Shown piece by piece: positions 59,962-64,000 of a stretch of 64,000 nucleotides of DNA; within the stretch, counting starts at the first letter, position 1, and every line of letters starts with the position of its first letter. The notes under the pieces are model-generated. The model did no database searches. It saw nothing but the letters and a program-made list of their open reading frames with translations, and was not told the origin of the DNA. The position numbers and the translations under genes are program-made. The stretch is taken from positions 4,223,501 through 4,287,500 of the forward strand of contig CM046337.1 of assembly GCA_025403435.1 (NCBI GenBank). Reading direction: 5' to 3'. Source of the stretch: Artocarpus heterophyllus. Taxonomy: Eukaryota > Streptophyta > Magnoliopsida > Rosales > Moraceae.

Positions 59962-60749
59962 GGGGATGCTTCACCAAAAAAAATAAAAAAATAAAAAAAG
60001 AAGCCTTTATGATATCATTGGGTTAGATTTTGCTCGAAACAAGATAACGTATCAAAGAAGCCAAAGTTGTATAGTTCAAAAACCTCATATTAAATGTTGA
60101 CTTTAAAGCAAGGGAATGCATATCCTTGAAATCGAGAAGGGTGAATAACCTTATATTGATTTGGAAAATGAAACTTATTTTGTTCTGTTGTTTCCATCAC
60201 AAACTTAAATTGCTACTGAATTCAAACTTATTTCCAAAACAAGTTAGAAAGTATTTAGGATTTGAGAATCAAGTTGAAATTAAATTATTATAGTATGTAA
60301 GAGCTTTATACTATAACAGTTAGAACTTTAGTGTTACAACTTGGTTTCCAAACATTCTCCTATCAAGCTACAAAAAGATTAAGCTTTATTTTAAAAAAAT
60401 TTATCCCTTTTGGTAATGTTTTGAGAGTTTGTTGAAACATTTTGTATGTTTTTTGAGGCAAAAATTTAAAAAACACTCTTAGCACAATTTTTTTAAAAAA
60501 TCCTTATTTTTAAGATAAAACAAATTTTACATATTTTGAAAACACTACCAAACGAACCCAAATTTCTAACAATAACTAATATCTTTAAAAAAAAGAGACT
60601 ATATCTGTGTTTGGCATTCTCAGTTTAAACCAAAACTTAACTTTTTGTTGATGCAGTACAAAGTTTTCACATGCTACAATATCAAGCTCTCGTATACTAT
60701 AATATTTTAACTTAATTTGTTCCAACCAATATTTACAAACATCTTAATG
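59962..60749 (-). repeat. Dispersed repeat, copy 2 (inverted relative to 39936-40744)
   Basis: 788 bp beginning GGGGATGCTTCACC. Borders are exact against unit A. No short target duplication is visible; instead 517 bp is duplicated. Confidence 0.8.
60403..60559. mobile_element. MITE copy 3, nested
   Basis: Ends TCCCTTTTGGTAATGTTTTG and CACTACCAAACGAACCC. It is the reverse orientation of the copy at 40114. Confidence 0.6.
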
Positions 60750-61922
60750 TACCGGACGTTTATAAGGTGCTTAATTTTTTTTCACTTTGCAGTTTATATT
60801 CCTTTTCCAATTTTTGCCTTTTATTCCTTTTGTTGTCGTTTATTCCTTTGTTGTTTATTACAACTTTTTTCTGTCCTATATGAAACTTTTTTTTTTTTTG
60901 GGTTTCTTCGTATGTCGCGGTTGTTGTGCCTATCGTTTTATAAGTTTTGTGTCGTTTTGACATTTCATGAATATACGACATGGCGTTTTCTTGTTAATGG
61001 TCTAAAATTAAGAGCTACATGTCGTTTATTTTTTCAATGGACAAGTCGACGCGTCTTTTGTATATAGCCGTTTCGATTTTCTGAATTAATAACTTTTGAA
61101 AGCCACCTGTTATTTAACAAATTTTGGTATCTTGTATCTAAGGAAAAAGCTTTTGCATATCTTGTGGAGAATATAATTGTACCTTGCGATAAATCATTAC
61201 TTTGCACATTACTGCATAACTATCTGGAACATACACTATTGTTGGAAACATTCTTTGTTTCATTGCTTCCTTTTTGCAAAGAAAACAAATAAAACAGAGA
61301 ATTGTGTTTTCTCAATTCAGTTTCCTCTTTTTTTTTTTTTTTTTTGAGATCCTTGTTTGTCATTCTGAGATTAAGATGCTGTTGATCCAGTAACATGCAT
61401 AAAATACTGCTTGCAAGCGGCTGCGTGGTCCTCCTACATTAGGGGCTTTTACAACAAACGATATTTCCTTTACAATATATGGTCGTGGACCTTGGAAAAC
61501 AAACACGAATCACCTTTCATCTAAAAGACTAAACCTTGTTATTGTCATCGTTTGAAGCAAACAGCATGTTGTTCATTAGTTTAAAAGCTTGATGTCCTTC
61601 AAGTAAGCAGAGGGCATGTCGTTATAAAGTAACGAACCACATGTCGTTTTTGGAAACAGCTTGTCTTTATTTTAGGTAGTTTGTCGTTTGTATCCTTTAA
61701 AATGATATGTTGTTTAAGGTCGGTGTCGTATAGGAACAACATGCCCGTTTTAGATAGCGCATCGCCTGTCTTTCTTTTGCAGTTGTTTATAAAAACGACA
61801 CGTCATTGGTGTTGGAAATACACTTGACATACAGTTAAAATTTTTTAGGGGTGAAGAAGCAAAATGTCAGATTTTTAATATTTTTACTCTATAATGACAT
61901 GTCCTCTACTTAATTTCAAATT

Positions 61923-63700
61923 TTAAAAATATTTGTAATAAATGTCAAATTCTTCCACCTCCACGGCAGGAACCCACAAGGGCCTACCACAAGAGCCGTT
62001 TGTTCTCCTTGTTTTTTGGACACACTGGTAAAGAACATATCTGGTGCCATCAGTTGGCAGACCTTGTGCTTCTAGCTCTTCCTTTAGATCAGATATTATC
62101 ATCTTACTGGCAGCTTTGGGCTTTAAAACACTCCGTTCGGGACCCCTAACAATTTTTAATAACCTTTCCTCTACTTTAATGTAATCTGATTCAGATGCAT
62201 CTCCTAAAACTGATAGTCCTTCATTTCGCAAAGTTCTTAAAAGTTTTCTATGGTATGTTTTCCAATCCTCAAGGCATCTTTGTTTGAATGAGGTTTCTAT
62301 AGGGTTTGAATATATAAAACCAGCAGCATCAGGATCTAGAGGAGTTTTTCCTCTCCGAGGCACCATCTTTTGAGTTCACCTGTAAGCCCACCTCTGCAAT
62401 GTATCTGATTAATGTGAAAAGAAAGTGAAAACCATATAATATCATCATAATAAGCCTAAGTAGTTGTTAATACAACATGTGCATGCAATAAATAAAATGC
62501 CAAATCATAAGTCACAGATTAATATTTACCAAAGAATATATTTGCAACAATGGAATAAATATTTCAAGAAACTATCTTACGACGAGAAACAACAATTTTA
62601 TCTTTAAACAAAATTTAGGAAAATATTAGCACCAGATTTATCAAGGGAATAATTGGAAGCAAGTTCAAAGAATAAGCTAGATTGATGGAACGTCTAACAT
62701 TTTAAAGCGAAAATGACAAACATTTGTCGTATTGCACAATTAGGAGTTGAGAATTTATATGAAGAAAGATACTAGGTTAAAAGCCACTTAGTAGGTCAGA
62801 AACCAATATAAAATACATTAATCAATTCAAGCAACAAACTTAAATACGGAACATATGAATAATGGAGAAACTCAATGAAAGAAAGATTAATGATTCATAT
62901 AAATTACTTAATGGTAAATATCCCAAATAAATCCAACGAGTCATTAATAATCTTGTCATACAAAAAAAACTGTCATTATCCCCTTTTCAAACGAATCATA
63001 TAGTCCTAGAATTTCATCAACTAAGGTTATCAAATGAATTGTAATTACAATTAAAATGACTGAAAAGAATAGGATATATGAGTTAATATACGCTCTAAAG
63101 TTGAAAATATCATAAACAATTTTAAATAAAAATGGAAGAGAATTGCAACAGCTACAGTAAATAATAATTTATGTACACACCTGGCAATATAATCTACATC
63201 ATATCCAAGTTCAGCTTCCTCTTGCAAACGCTTAATCCATGAGCTTACTAGGGTTCGGTACTTTTTACTCAAGATCATGGCTCGCGGGGGAAATGGTTGG
63301 TTATCTTTGGCCATAGCTTCTAAAGCTTCTAGCAACTCAACAATTCTTCCTGGACTCAAATGTGATAAATCTCAGATAGAATTTACTTAAAGCTTGACTG
63401 TAAGAAAGTACCAGATCAACCATAGCTAACAGTTCAACTAATTATAGTGGTAAAAAAAGGGGAAAAAGAAGAAATTGCGGTAAAGAATGAAGGCAATGTA
63501 TATTAGTCCTGGAAAACTTAAATAAGAAAAGAAAATGAGTACCTTCTCGACATAAAGCACGAAGAAACAGAGAAAGAGGATCTTCAAAGTTTCATTCATT
63601 GTGTAAAACAATCATTCCCCCTTCAAAGTTTCTAAGGGCACGGAAATGCCATATAGCTTCTCCTGCTACACAATACTTGGTAAAGCACTCCGGGAATAAC
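61923..63700 (-). pseudogene. pTAC3-like SAP-domain pseudogene, unit B (partial)
   Basis: Three exons with GT/AG borders: 63543-63700 (LFPECFTKYCVAGEAI... to FLRALCREG), 63181-63349 (GRIVELLEALEAMAKDNQP... to GYDVDYIAR) and about 61945-62404 (GGLTGELKRW, VPRRGKTPLDPDAAGF, and the SAP motif SDLKEELEAQGLPTDGTR). pTAC3/PAP1 is a nuclear-encoded essential part of the plastid-encoded RNA polymerase; the SAP motif is thought to contact nucleic acid. Lesions: TGA at 63592-63594 for Gly, two 1-bp deletions in the third exon, and loss of everything after the acidic run following RPLWVP. Exon borders are preserved, so it came by DNA duplication, not retroposition. It may continue past the right edge; 63880-64000 could hold another exon. 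Family by eye. Confidence 0.75.
62405..63180 (-). other. Intron of the pTAC3-like pseudogene
   Basis: AT-rich, bounded by a GTGTGT donor at 63179-63180 and an ATCAG acceptor at 62405-62407. Nothing else is recognised inside. Confidence 0.6.
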
Positions 63701-64000
63701 CTGAACAAGGAATTGCTTCTCATTAGTGATAAGTGTGTTTTGACAAATAAGAATGTGAATATATTGACAAAAAAAGGGTAAAAACCCAGAACAAGTGGTA
63801 TAATCTGTATAACGTCCCTTCAAAGCTATTGATTTCAAGTAAGTTTCTATTTTAGCAACTAGCACTTTGAAAATCGTGAAACCTGAATAAACACTTCATA
63901 GTTAACCGAGAGTTGTCTCTGAAGGTCCAAAAGAAAAACACTTTTTCCTATTTCATTATGTTCTATTGGTTTTCTGCCTGATACATAATTAAATAAGAGG

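Larger units (their letters stand above)
59445..61274. repeat. 517-bp direct duplication around an inserted repeat
   Basis: 59445-59961 and 60750 to about 61274 are two copies of the sequence found once in unit A (52618 to about 53140). Between them is 59962-60749, an inverted relative of 39936-40744. A MITE (60403-60559) is nested in that insert. Confidence 0.85.

Overview
The window is nuclear DNA of a flowering plant. The eudicot-like exon/intron structure, plant gene families (GCN1/ILITYHIA, DREB2-type AP2/ERF, receptor-like proteins, SHAGGY-like kinase, a pTAC3-like SAP protein) and many Ty1/copia and Ty3/gypsy elements with tRNA-Met-type primer sites all support this. A woody rosid is likely, but I cannot name a species. 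Every homology below was recognised by eye from translation; no search was run.

Layout. 24-4563 (minus): the first 12 exons (671 codons) of an apparently intact GCN1/ILITYHIA gene, which continues off the left edge. 4564-8369: AT-rich intergenic DNA. 8370-18360 (plus): a DREB2-type AP2/ERF pseudogene with three nonsense codons, cut inside its AP2 domain by a complete 9.44-kb copia element (8514-17953, target duplication TGGCG). 18462-21830: the 3' part of a receptor-like protein (RLP) gene, cut by a 2.8-kb solo LTR (target duplication AGATC). 22.7-24.1 kb: a decayed copia gag plus LTR (minus). 24.13-24.82 kb: a second RLP fragment.

24.84-39.7 kb (minus): about 15 kb of nested tandem duplications that looks at first like pyrimidine-rich noncoding DNA. 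I read it as a degenerate, repeatedly duplicated SHAGGY/GSK3-like kinase gene. Exon-like islands recur in kinase order, several keep splice sites, and one copy encodes an exact SAGCVLAEL block.

39.7-41.7 kb is intergenic with a MITE. 41.69-62.4 kb is a diverged tandem segmental duplication. Unit A starts with a full-length but broken RLP pseudogene (41691-43368), carries a copia element (43506-49999, minus) and a solo LTR (50242-52165), and ends in a pTAC3-like fragment (about 53.8-54.13 kb). A truncated gypsy gag plus LTR (54.13-56.19 kb) marks the join to unit B. Unit B has the RLP 3' end, the matching solo LTR (57076-58995), an internal duplication around an inserted repeat, and a longer pTAC3-like pseudogene (61.9-63.7 kb). 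Unit B is the empty site for the unit A copia element, which gives a clear order of events.

Only GCN1 looks functional. The rest is a graveyard of a transcription factor, RLPs, kinase copies and transposons.
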